NCBI GenBank assembly: GCA_001938485.1
Contig: MQRK01230034.1
Location: 1-64,000 of the forward strand
Direction of reading: 5' to 3'
Length of the DNA stretch: 64,000 nucleotides
Source: Girardia tigrina
Lineage: Eukaryota > Platyhelminthes > Tricladida > Dugesiidae
The notes below the pieces were generated by a model. It had not been told where the DNA came from. It did no database searches and saw only the letters and a list, made by a program, of their open reading frames with translations. Shown piece after piece: positions 1-11,595 of this stretch. Each line of letters starts with the position of its first letter. Position 1 is the stretch's first letter. A program made the translations under genes and the position numbers.

Positions 1-108
1 TTGCCATGGTAACCGCGACCGTTGCTAAGGTGATCGCGACCGTTGCCATGGTAACCGCGACCGTTGCCATGGTAACCGCGACCGTTGCCATGGCAACCAC
101 GGTAACTA
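1..108. repeat. 21-bp minisatellite of X-box-like palindromes
   Basis: About five tandem copies of a 21-bp unit, GTTGCCATGGTAACCGCGACC with variants, begin at the window edge. The array is GC-rich in AT-rich surroundings. Each good copy (42-55, 63-76, 84-97) holds GTTGCC-AT-GGYAAC, which fits the RFX-family X-box consensus GTNRCC-N(0-3)-RGYAAC; the copy at 84 is a perfect palindrome. A C-run/G-run palindrome follows at about 116-135. The array probably continues left of the window. Whether any RFX factor binds it is not shown. Confidence 0.85.
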
Positions 109-264
109 GTAACGACCCCGCCCCCCGGGGGGGGGATGGTGGAGAACATACATTTTTCCCCTACTATCGAAAATCTTTTTAAAATTTCTTCTATTTTTTC
201 TACTAAAAATTTTTTTATTCAATTCAATTTTTAATCCATCAGTTAATTTTTCATTTATAAGATA

Positions 265-802
265 CTCCCTCCGTCCGAAAATATGGTATACATTTGCGAA
301 AAAATAAAATAAATCAAAAAATGTACATGATAAGTATATTATATTAACTTTATTTGAAACATTTTAATTAAATAAGAATGATTTTTTCACTCAAAATTTG
401 ATTTGGCTTATATTTATTAGCTCTATTTAGAATGATAATGAAAAATGATGAAATTCTATTTAGAATCTCTTTAAATGTTTTGTTCTGATTTTAAAGAAAA
501 ATATTAATCAACAGACAAAAATTTATACATATGCACGATTCTGGAATGTATTTGAAATGTTTTTATGCATTTAGTAATTGCACTCGTCTTGCAGCGGTAT
601 TAATTTTATTTGTCTCAAGAAACACTGATGTTTGAGCGTTAAGTTTTTAATTAAGAATGATATTGCTTACGTCAAATATTTCAGGTTATATTGTCATGAG
701 TATTTACTATAACAATGTAATGACAGTTGCCAATTTATTTTTATAATCACGATAATCTACGATTTCTGTTGAAATGTATACCATATTTCCGGACGGAGGG
801 AG
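265..802. mobile_element. Stowaway-like MITE with about 32-bp TIRs
   Basis: The ends are inverted repeats: 265-296 matches the reverse complement of 771-802 at about 30 of 32 positions. They begin CTCCCTCCGTCCG, followed by AAATATGGTATACATTT. Both ends are flanked by TA (263-264 and 803-804), the target duplication of Tc1/mariner-type elements. The interior has no coding capacity. CTCCCTCCGTCC plus TA is the hallmark of plant Stowaway MITEs, so finding it in an animal-type window is unexpected. Confidence 0.85.
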
Positions 803-804
803 TA

Positions 805-1370
805 TTTATTTTCAATATTATTTGTAAAAAAAATATTTACAAAATTGATATCAACATTATTGTTTTCGATGAATTTATTAAAGACATTTTTATTAATAAA
901 TACGATAAATAATTGATGAAACTTATTGTCAATTAATTCAGATAAAATATTATTTTTATCTATAGAAAAATTTTCATTAAAGTTATGATAAGTTTCATCC
1001 AAATCATTGTTATTATTATTAGTTAATTTATTTATTGATTTTTAACCAAATGATCGATACTTCTCTCAATCGATTCGGTAACTTTTCCTTCATCAATCGT
1101 CGGCGGATGGGTGTCATTTAATTCACCTCGTGGCAATGATTCTGGATTAGTTATTTTTTCTTTAATGCTTCATTTTTCTTCATTTCAATTTTAGTTGATT
1201 TTTCGATAATTGATTTCAAACTTTTCTCGATCAATTCAGCCACTTTTTCTGCATTAATCTGCGGAGGAATATAATTGGATGGGCCTCATCGCGCTGATTC
1301 CGAATCAGTTATTTTTTTCGATAAACTCCCAGAATTGGACTTTTTTTGATTCATTTGGTCGGCATTGATC
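805..1370 (-). pseudogene. Decayed coding-like fragment with an internal repeat
   Basis: On the minus strand, 1370-1010 has two diverged copies of a charged peptide unit of the form KKIT-x-SES...PPxI...EKVxELIEKS, separated by a Lys-rich helix-like linker (KSTKIEMKKNEALKKK). The copies lie in different frames and one holds an internal stop, so this stretch is broken. Nearer the MITE, an Asn-rich open stretch (about 1035-805) continues to the MITE terminus. I do not recognise the protein. It could be a host pseudogene or a captured gene fragment; no clear splice sites were seen. Confidence 0.35.
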
Positions 1371-1490
1371 GATTGGATAGTTATATTTAATAATTTTTAA
1401 ATTATTAAATTTAGTGTCATAAAATTTTGCTCGTGTAAGATAGACAGTAATATATTTAACACTTTTTCTAACATTTCATTAGTAAAAGGC

Positions 1491-1648
1491 GAGAGAAAAA
1501 TGAGTAAAAAGCCTTCAAAAACATGTTTCTAAATTGTATATATATATATATATATAATATATATATATACCTATATATATACCTATATAATATATATAAT
1601 ATATATATACCTATATAGAAAGTAAACTAAGAAAAAGAATGGAAAAAA
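1491..1648 (+). repeat. Partial copy of the TA-microsatellite repeat family
   Basis: The block reads GAGTAAAAAGCCTTCAAAAA, then TTCTAAATT, an expanded (TA)n tract broken by ACC, then GAAAGTAAACTAAGAAAAAGA and a short GGAAAAAA end. The same order occurs at 20.05, 33.8 and (inverted) 40.3 kb. Only the 3' part of the family is present here. Confidence 0.65.
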
Positions 1649-1649
1649 A

Positions 1650-2866
1650 GGATATTAATTTTTTCTAATTATCAGAGTATTATTTTAATAATCAGTAATC
1701 GTTGTTGAGAAATTTGATATTTTCGATGATCATTAAAAAGATAAAATAATAAATTAATATATTCAGATTACGAAAATTTATAATTCCTTAAAAATTAAAT
1801 AGATTATAATATTAAAATGGTTTCTCGAATTCAATATCAATTAATGAAGATGTTTGAAAAAACCTTTATCTGCCGGACATTTTGTTCCGTCAATATTCTT
1901 TCCAAAAAAGAAATTCAAAACAAAATGTCGGTGTGTGATTGCCTTGTACTGACCGAATCTGTTATTATATCAAATGTTACCAGTCTTACACATGGTAGAG
2001 TTGAGAAACCCACCGTTCTCTCACATTAACATTTGGTCAGACATTTCAGTCGAATTGCATTGATGAAATTTCGGATTGTTTTGGGTTTTATGTGAAGGCT
2101 AAATTGAGGGGATTGCAAAGAATGTGAGAAGTTTCGTCTAAAAGATTAACTTTTGGTTGACTGTCAGTTGTCATCTTTATCATATGTCTCCGTTACCCGT
2201 TAAAGTACGATAAATATATCGTTTTCTCAAACATTAATTGATACCTGCCACTGGTTGGTTGGTGAGAATGGCATTGATCGCTTTTAGTTTATTTGTACTA
2301 TGAAACAAACGAATAAACATGAAAGTAATATGAAAACTAATATATAACATTGTCATGGCCCCATCTTAATTAATGATGTATTGTAAGGAAAATAATAAAA
2401 TATTGTTTTCTGAAGCTTCATATAACATTGATAACATCATTAAAATTTTTTTGAAGTAATTTTATAGAACAATATTTAAGTAAAGTGAAATCGTGTATTG
2501 AATCTGAAGCATTACTAATTTTGTAAGGTAGTCAAAAATGTGATGCAAAGTTTCAAATGAAAGTTGGAATTGATTCAACCTTTGAATGATTCAACAAAAT
2601 CATCAGAATAACCCACCAGAAGAGGTAGAATAAGATCATTTGAATTTATATGTCATATGACTATCGGTCGAAAGACGAGAAGAAGGTCGTTTTTGGTACA
2701 AAACTTAAATTGAAGAAACAAACCATTTAGAGAATAACTTAAGGAAATTAGGATCGGAGAAGAAACGATGGCCAAGAATTGAGTCACAAGGTTGTTCAAC
2801 ATTATCTGAAGTGATCTAATATTTACATCATAATTGTTGATAATAACATGCATAACAGAGGTATTA
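1650..2866. other. Intergenic or intronic, nothing recognised
   Basis: Apart from short chance open frames I see no gene, repeat or RNA. If the Ral-GEF gene continues 3' of its 2873 donor, this is its next intron; no Ras-association domain exon was found here. Confidence 0.4.
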
Positions 2867-2872
2867 ACTTAC

Positions 2873-3247
2873 TTGTATTTTTTTATAAAGAATGTGTTCC
2901 AAATTAGGTACTCCATTTTCGTCTTTTGAAACTGAGGAAGATCTAGTGATATTTGGGATTGGTTTTCTCTCTCGAGAGTGAAAAGTCCCATTACTTATGG
3001 TTTCTGGTTTTTTGTTTACTTTTAAATTTTGAGCTTGTGCGGATGATCGACTGGAATGATTCATTGGACCTTCATTTGTTCTCATATCTTTCAACTTAAT
3101 CGCGACTTTGCAAATTTTTGCTTCATCGTTTTTTGGTACTGATTGCAAATATTTAGAAGGAGTTGATTGAGATCGTTTTCGCGAAAGATCATCTGTTAGA
3201 TCTGCGCGAAATTTATGCTTTGGATGGTCTATTCTTCTTTGCGATTC
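2873..3247 (-). CDS. Rgl: Ral-GEF exon, Ser/Lys-rich linker
   Basis: The exon is 375 bp, exactly 125 codons, phase 0 to 0. The acceptor TTATTTTTCTATAG precedes GAATCG, and the donor CAA|GTAAGT is perfect. The peptide starts ESQRRIDHPKHKF and is rich in Ser, Lys and Asn (for example RKRSQSTPSKYLQS and RSSSVSKDENG), as expected of the unstructured linker between the RasGEF and Ras-association domains in RalGDS/RGL proteins. No domain is visible. Assignment to this gene rests on strand, phase continuity with the 55-bp exon at 7570-7624 and composition. Confidence 0.75.
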
Positions 3248-6200
3248 CTATAGAAAAATAACAAAAATTATCTCTTGAAACTTCAAAGAAAATGATATTG
3301 TGGTGATACAGAAAAAACGATTGACAAAATTAATGAAGAATAAATTAAAACAAAACAAAGCAAACACTTGTTTAAATGTTGTCGGACTTGATGTGTAAAA
3401 TTTGAATATATAATTGTTGCATGTGAATTAAAAATAAATGATTGCCAAATCGACTTCTGTTAGTGTCTGCTTTCTCCTATTATAATTATGCTTTCTTCCA
3501 ATTATATTACCGACTTGTTACGGCACACCTCGACAGATTTACGCGTTACTACCGGTTGTACATTCGGGTCATCAGCCGACGAGCAAATCCCACTAACCGC
3601 CATTCCAAACGACTGCAATAGAGCCGGAGACACGGGACGCGAAGCCGTCACCGACGGAACGAGAATTTGACACTTATCGACTCGCCGACCGGTGGCAATC
3701 GAGCCCAATCGGTTCATGGCGCCCACTTAAACAACCGTTTGACTTCATCGCCCGGCAACTTCCCACACGATAAAGAGATGCTGGCTACCATCACTCGATC
3801 AGGGGGCCAGCACCTCAGATATAAATATATTTATGTAGACATTCTTTCAAACGATTGTTTGATTGTATGAATTGAAAATGATCAGAAGGAAGATTCTTTC
3901 GGAAAATTGAACTGACTGATGCATAGTATGTATACTAAGCATTATATATGCATTTGGAATCAACAAAATGAGAATTCTTTGTAATCAATGATTAAGGTAT
4001 ACAAAATTATTCTTAATAAGATGTAAATAAAACTTCCGATAGAACAGTAAATTGATGAAATAATCAGAGTATAGCAATGAAACTTTTGAGATAAAATTTA
4101 CTTTTGAGGACAATGTGAATTTGAAGTTACCTTCTGTATTCACAAGATCCCATTCCAAGCATATCTTCTATTAATGGAACATATAAAATATTACTTAGTT
4201 TATAAAGGTTAGATACTATTACTTAAAATTTTGATTAAAAGTTAGGAACTTAGTTCTTAAAATTATTTCTTTTGAAAGAAACTGATTTCTTCATTTTGTA
4301 GGAAAATAACACTAAAATCAAACTATCTCTTCAGTATGGATATGCTTAAGAAATTAGTCTTTGGCAAAGCTTTAAAAATATTATGAATAATAGTTACTTT
4401 AAATTTCCTGATTTATTTTTTCAAGTTGAATTTGAAATATATGAAAATACTTTAATACATGTCAACATTTCAAAAGTGGTAAATCCTCTGTGTTAGAAAG
4501 GTAAACTTTATATCTTTATAAAATTTAAGGAAATTACTTCAAATAATTTTTATTTTATTCTAAATTCTAAGTTAATGTTGTCAAATATATTTAATATATT
4601 TTTGATAATCTTTCCTGGTTTTATCCGAAATAAGATGTATGGATGAAGCCCATAAACGTCGATAATCTAGTTAGTATTACCTGGATAATATTGAGATTGC
4701 TCGATCCACAGTAAAGTTAATTGAATATTGTGTGCTCGAAAAATTAATCAATGCAAAATCAATGAAATCAATCAAACTATTAAAAAAGGAGAATTGTTGA
4801 AATAGTCCAACGAAAATAAATCGAGTGTAACAAATTTAAATCTCATGTAATTTGTCATAAATAAACTGTTGTTTATGTTACGATCGGTTTTTCTCTCTTC
4901 CCGCACAACCGCCGATTCACGGACTATGCGATCGATACAAACGGACCTATCACCGCGTCACTCGAGGAAGCGGGGAACTCCTGTCGGCTTTTTCGAGAGC
5001 GAGTGCCTGAACCAGATCCGACCGGTTGCCACATGGCCGAATCGAAACGTTAGCGTTCATGGAGTGCTCGAGCTACCATTCCGACCGGCGACACCCTGCA
5101 CGATCAAGAGATGCTGGTCACCACAATTCGATCCGGCGGCCAGCACTTCAGCTTGAAACTGTTTTTTTTATTTATGAAAAAAATAATGCATAAAGGCCTT
5201 TGATTAATTTTGTGTTTTCATTTGACAAGTTAATGTTGTAAAACCTGCATCGAAATTATGTTTTAATTTAATAAATAAATTGAATACATATTTTTATATT
5301 AACGTATATTTAACATAATTTGACTATTCTATGATAAAAATAGGATATCCTTAGGCATCATGTTCATCGTGTTAAGAATGTAATACAACCTCGTCTTATT
5401 TTGCCTAAGGGATTGAAACTTGAGAGAAATGATATTTGATTTTTATTCTGCGAAGGTAAACTAATAACACATAATTAATAAAAAATAATTATTATAGATA
5501 CATAGATGTCAGATCTTTTAGACAATTAGCTAGCATGACAATCTTAGATTGACATAAAAACAGGTTTGTCCCATTAAAAGTTTTAAAATGATAACATCTA
5601 TTTAGGTTTAGTTGATAGCATCATCTTGATACCGATATAAAGAATCATTTTAGTAAGTGTAAAGACTAAATTGCAGGTGTATTACAATATATGAATTTAC
5701 ACAAAAGTTGATATATATTGGATCTTGGTACGTACACTGTTTTGTTGTGTTAAAATGAAGCTTCAAAAACTTGACTGTCCAATTTTTGGAAGGTGTTTAC
5801 ATCATAGGTATTGTTGTGCTTCAAATAGCCAAATTTCTTGTAGAAAACATCACTGTATTCTTTTGAAGAAAAGTGTACCAAAAGATTATTGGGATACTCA
5901 TGAACACTGGTTCAAATACTTATAAAGTAATGATTTCGGCACGAAAAATCAAGGACATCCACATCTACCGAAACAAGTTTCACGACAAAACATTTCAAGT
6001 ATTTTAAGATGAAGAAAGATTAGATATTCATCGGCAAAGAAAAGAAATGGGTACCGAATTAGAACAGCGAAAGACAAATAGAAAATTGAAATTCTAAACT
6101 CACAAAATCATAAATGATCCAAGTCAACTATCAACATATAATGCAAGAAAATAATCTTCTGCTTTTGATAGTATCAGACAATTTTGGTTTATTTTTAATC

Positions 6201-9200
6201 GTACAATCACACCCTTCAAAGGCAGTTGAAAACCCATTCCACTAGCTCAATTGAAGTCACACTTTCTGAACAGTACTTCAAAACGTATGAAGATGTGGCA
6301 AATCAATTCTTTGAGTGGTCGATTCTATAGTATTATTTCTATAGAAAAAATTCTACAGGAATAATAATGTATAATTACTTGAAGTTATAATACAGTACTT
6401 TTGTTATTTCTTTTGAAACTAACTTAATTTAGTTGACAAAAAGTAAGGGATTAAAAATTTTTGATCAAATAAATATGTACATAAATAATACCCTAGATTC
6501 ACATTAGGTACTTTCAAAGTACTACTTTACATCATTAATCCTCGTCCAAGTACAATAAAATAGTAACATGCTTCATAGTTCCTTGATTAATAGTACATCT
6601 TATAACTGTCTTTTACAAATGTCAAAATTAAACTGGTATGTTATTAGGTTGGTCCATTATAGAGATGGGCGATTGTGACCTGAACCCGAACCAAACCCGG
6701 TATCGGGTCGGGTTAGTGATTTGTTACTTCGGGTCAGGTTACAGTTTAGAACATCGGGTTGAGTTCGGGTTGACAAATATCCGATTTATCACAAAGTTAA
6801 CATTTATAAAGTTTACATTAGAGTTGTTATAAAATACAGTCGGGTTGGGTTCGGGTTTGACTCATGCAAATTCGGGTCATTCGAGTTATTCAATCGAACA
6901 TCGACATATTCTTGAGCAGTTCGACCTACGCCACCCCGGAAACCGATTCAGACAGGATGGAAAATTACTATCAAGATTCCCGAAGAAGATGTATCTTCCG
7001 ATGATCAAAGAATAAATTTCAAGAAACTGAATGTATTATTTGTAAACAAAAGAGTTAAAATAAATGTAAGGTAAATTATAAATTAATGAGAAGGAAATAA
7101 TATCAACTTAAATAATTAAAAAATAGTAAACGTTTCTTCTATAATATGCCTCAAGTTGGACAAGTTATTTTCCATTTGTTATATTAGTAAACAATTGTAA
7201 ACATGTAAAGAAAATATAGAGAAAATAAACATTTAAAATTTCGTCCTTCTCAATCGATAAAACATCAAGTGTTATTCCATTCAATCTTACTCAAGTTGCT
7301 AAAATTAGAAGAGAAAGGCAATTGCTTGTATGAATGTTTTGCTAAAGAAACAGCTTCTGCCATCCATTGTTCGCCGGTAGATACAGTCTGCTGCCAATAC
7401 AAGAATGTTCTAATCACTCTACCTATTGTCACGAAAATTGCGTCAGAATAAATTAATCGTAATATGGGAAATAGAGTTGAGGAAGTAAAATAATATTGAT
7501 AATATTCATTAAAAAAGAAATTTTTTCGTGAAATTTTTATTAAAAATTAAAAATGCCAAGTTTACTTACATAACTGCGATTTATGGAACTTGAACTGACT
7601 GTAGAGTCGGTCGAGTTATCTGATCTGGAACACGTTAATATAATAAATAAATATTAATAATTTGCAAAAATGATTTTAACTTTCCATCTTAAAAAAACAA
7701 TGAGTCATGAAATAAATTTTATTGCAAAAATAAATTAATTTATTTGGTGAATTTTTCTAATTGAATAATGACGAGTGAAAGAGTCAAACGAAAAAGATCA
7801 TTTTAATTTGATTTATAAAAGAACTAGAAAACACCATGACAATAAAACAAATCCCCCCGAAGAGTTTGAATTATGATCTTAATTACGCAAAAATAAGTTA
7901 AAATGTTTAAAAGTTTAAAATGGAACTGTCCAAAATAATTAATATAGAAGTAACCTAAAATCCAAAAGATCGATAGTGAACTTGAAATTATTTCTACTTT
8001 ATAGGATGTAAAAACAGCAATATAGGATGTAAAAAAATAGCAAAACAAATTGTGATAATATTTAATTGTCTAAATTTAACTAATAATAACCTTTGATTGA
8101 AGATAAAAAGATATCGTGAATTCAGTATCAGTTTTGATTAGGATAATTGTGCGTAATGGATGATATTAATTAGATGATTTCTTTTTTTAACTTTTTGACT
8201 ATTGACTGGACAGTTGGATTTGTTCACTGTTTTCGATAATCTTCGGAAATTAACGAGTCGTTAACGGAACACACAAAATGAATTGTCAAATGAATCGTCA
8301 AATCAGTGAATAATAATGCGAAATATTCAAAAGACAAATTCAGGTAAAATTAAGGCAATCTATTTCTCCACTGCCGTTTTCAAAATTAATTTAATGAATT
8401 TATCATTGATTTTTATTTGAATTCAAATATCCCATATTACTATGGGGTATTTGAATTGTTGATTCATCAACCAATTTCGACAACAACAGTAAAAAATACT
8501 ATCACAATTGGGAAAAAATGTACATTTACAATTAATATTTTGCAAATTAAAAAAATCCCCCCCTGAAAAAAATTGAATTTTGATCTTAATTACATTAAAG
8601 TTTTTTAACTGAATATTTTAGATACTGTGGCGAAGAACCCCATAAGACATATGCTTCTATAATTATTCTATAAATGCATGTTATTTTATTTCTAATAAAA
8701 GTTTTTTAGTATGGTATTTCGATGGTAATATAAATTTCAACATTTTAATTATAAATAATTTTAATTTTTCTAAATTTAAAAATCAAAATAACAGATTATA
8801 TTATGTAATACTATATATATAATACTATATATAGCTTGACTATGCCAAGAATCTCGATTTACGCATCCCTCATGAACCCTAGGGAATTTATTTGACGCAA
8901 TGAAGAGCAATGAGATTTCAAAAAATTTAAATAACCTTAACCAAAAAAGATAGTGAGTAATACAAGATAAACCAGCCCACACGGCACCGAAAACAGTTAT
9001 TCACCAAATGAATGTTATGCTGTCAGTTAAGTAGGATTAAAAAGAAAGTTTGTACTTTGAACTCTTAACATAAAAATAAACGACTATCTCAAAAACTCAC
9101 CAAACTAAGCATTGCAGTTCAAGAAGAGGGACCAGAATATGCGAATCGTAACGTTGTTGTTTTCCATCATGATAAAATAAAGTACACTCTTTAAAAATTA

Positions 9201-11554
9201 TTGGAACGAGGTTGGGATGTGTTATCAAATACACCATACAGCCCTAACTTTGCGCCTTCACATGATCATTTACTCTACCAATATAGGAAAACTAAAGGCA
9301 GCGCAAAAGCATTTCAAGAAAACAAAGGTGTAAGTTATGATTTTTGATTAATTCAATATTTTCTGTGATCCTCATTTGTTTGGCGGTCTTCGGTTGAATT
9401 CCTCAGAACTTGAGGCGGACTTAGCTTTAGAAAAAATTCCTCCTGTGTCTTCATGTTGTTGCTAATTATTTCATTTGAAAAGTGAAATTTTATAATAGTT
9501 GTACTTAATAGAATGAGCTGACCAAAATGCATTAGGAGAATCGTATAGAGTCATAAATGACATTGACAAATGATGTATCTAATCTTAAATGAGGAACGGA
9601 AAATATTCAAGGACTTGAAACAAACATATACATACCCCATTTACGTATTTAACTTATTATTAAAAAATATTCCTATCTATGTAAGTAATAATAATAATGG
9701 ATTTAGAAAATCTCAAATTGTAAGTTGCTTCTCAATTATAGTAAGAATTGATTTATGTAAACATTTTCAGTAAAACCTAAAGTAAAATCAATAAAAACAA
9801 AGATATAACATTATTTATTTATCTCAAACGAAGTCCTTAAATATTTGCTGTACGCAATTTCTGTCCACAATGTCGATTCCCTTATTATATTAGAAATGTT
9901 GCTAACAATCGACCATCGTCACTGAAACGAAAAACATTCCCATTCCTCATTACATTTACTTCAGTCTCATCGTATAAGTTATTATATTACTTCGTTTCTA
10001 TATTGAAATCTTCCTACCGTCTTACCTCGAAAAAAACACCTAGGCGTCGTATTCGAGATAAACAAAAAATCATTATTTGTAAAAAATGAAAAAAATTTTC
10101 TCACATTTTGAACCAAATTTTAAATTGATTAAAATTAATTGTAAAAAAATTGTTTTTTTATGATTTACTCTACTAAAATTTTTTTTGATAAATATTTGAG
10201 CTTCTCTCGAATATTGAACCCTGAGGGCTTTATTCGAATTGTGTGCCAAGTATGTGTACTATTCGAACACAACACTTAGTCGTTTTTTTCGAGGTAAGGC
10301 GGTAGTCTAGGAATCCTCTAATAACTATGTTTTACTTAACTCTTGAATTTGAACCTTTGGATTAATGATCATGAGAAATATAACTTTATCAAAGCATACT
10401 TTTAAATGGTGATGTCAAAACATTTATGTGAAAGTTCTTTATAAAAAGAATACAAGAGTATCTTGGCATTGATTGTGATATAAAAGTGACTGATGATATT
10501 GGAATAGGGTTGTAATAAGTGATGTGAAAGAAGGTTGTAACAACTTAGTCTTGCATAATGATGAGTTGCATTAGTTGAACCAATCCAACCATTCCTCAGG
10601 TGACGATTAAACTTGACACAATTTATAGAAATACGTTTGACATCAAGATTTGAAATAATAATAGATGAAGTTATAAATAAATTATGTAAATAGATCAATT
10701 GCGATCCAAGTCAATAGTGTTTAAGTTTCAAAGATGATGGGCGTCTGTCATATATGATACAGTATGAATCAAACTGATAAATATATCGATTATACCATTC
10801 GCAGATACTATACGTAGATCTGCAACTAACGGTGTGATATTGCATTAGTTTTGAGGGTACAAGCCAAAAACAAATTTTATCAGTAACTCACAACAATCAT
10901 TAAACATTGGACCCAACTTCAATTGAATCAGAGACCCTATCTAATGTTGATGATGATCATTTAATTCATGAACTCGATTTATGTGACTCCTCTAAATGAT
11001 CACAATAACACAATAAAAGACAAAAAAAATAATTTTATGAATATACAAGTATCACAAGTCTCAAATGGGACATAAGACTCATCAGTCTATTCTTATTATA
11101 CTTACTGTAAGTTGAAGTAGTCTAGTCGCCTCGGAAAGATGCCTTTTATGAACAGGACTCAGAGAGTTTAGTTTAATTGAATTTTCGGTTTTAATTTGAT
11201 TAATCAGTGAGAGGTTGAAAGAAAATGGACTCGATTATTTTAAGATAAATTTTAACATTTTTATCCCTTTACTTTACAGTTGGAAAGCATAATATTCTCA
11301 ATGCTCTAAATCAGTGTATCTTAAATTGTGGGTCTTGACCCAATTTGCGGTCGCGGCGCTAAATTTTGAGGTTGCGAAGATTTATCTTTAATTTTTATTG
11401 CGACTTTTAATTTTTATTTTAAATATTCATATTGTAATATAAAATAAAAAATTATTTACTAAAGATTTTATTACTAAAATTAATAATATCTCATAATTAA
11501 TAATTAATACTTATAATTTTGTATTAAAATATTGGAAGTTTGTTTTATAATAAT

Positions 11555-11595
<41 letters not shown>

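Noticed and set aside
3488-3726. Short frames in the GC-rich island
   Set aside because: Composition-driven; the second island copy does not conserve them.
4126-4163. Possible 37-bp minus-strand exon ending AGAAG|GTAACT
   Set aside because: Inserting it would break the phase-0 junction between 7570 and 3247.
7250-7500. Minus-strand open stretch containing TFLYWQQTVSTGEQWMAEA
   Set aside because: Protein-like, but no acceptor, no start and no recognised family; left unassigned.
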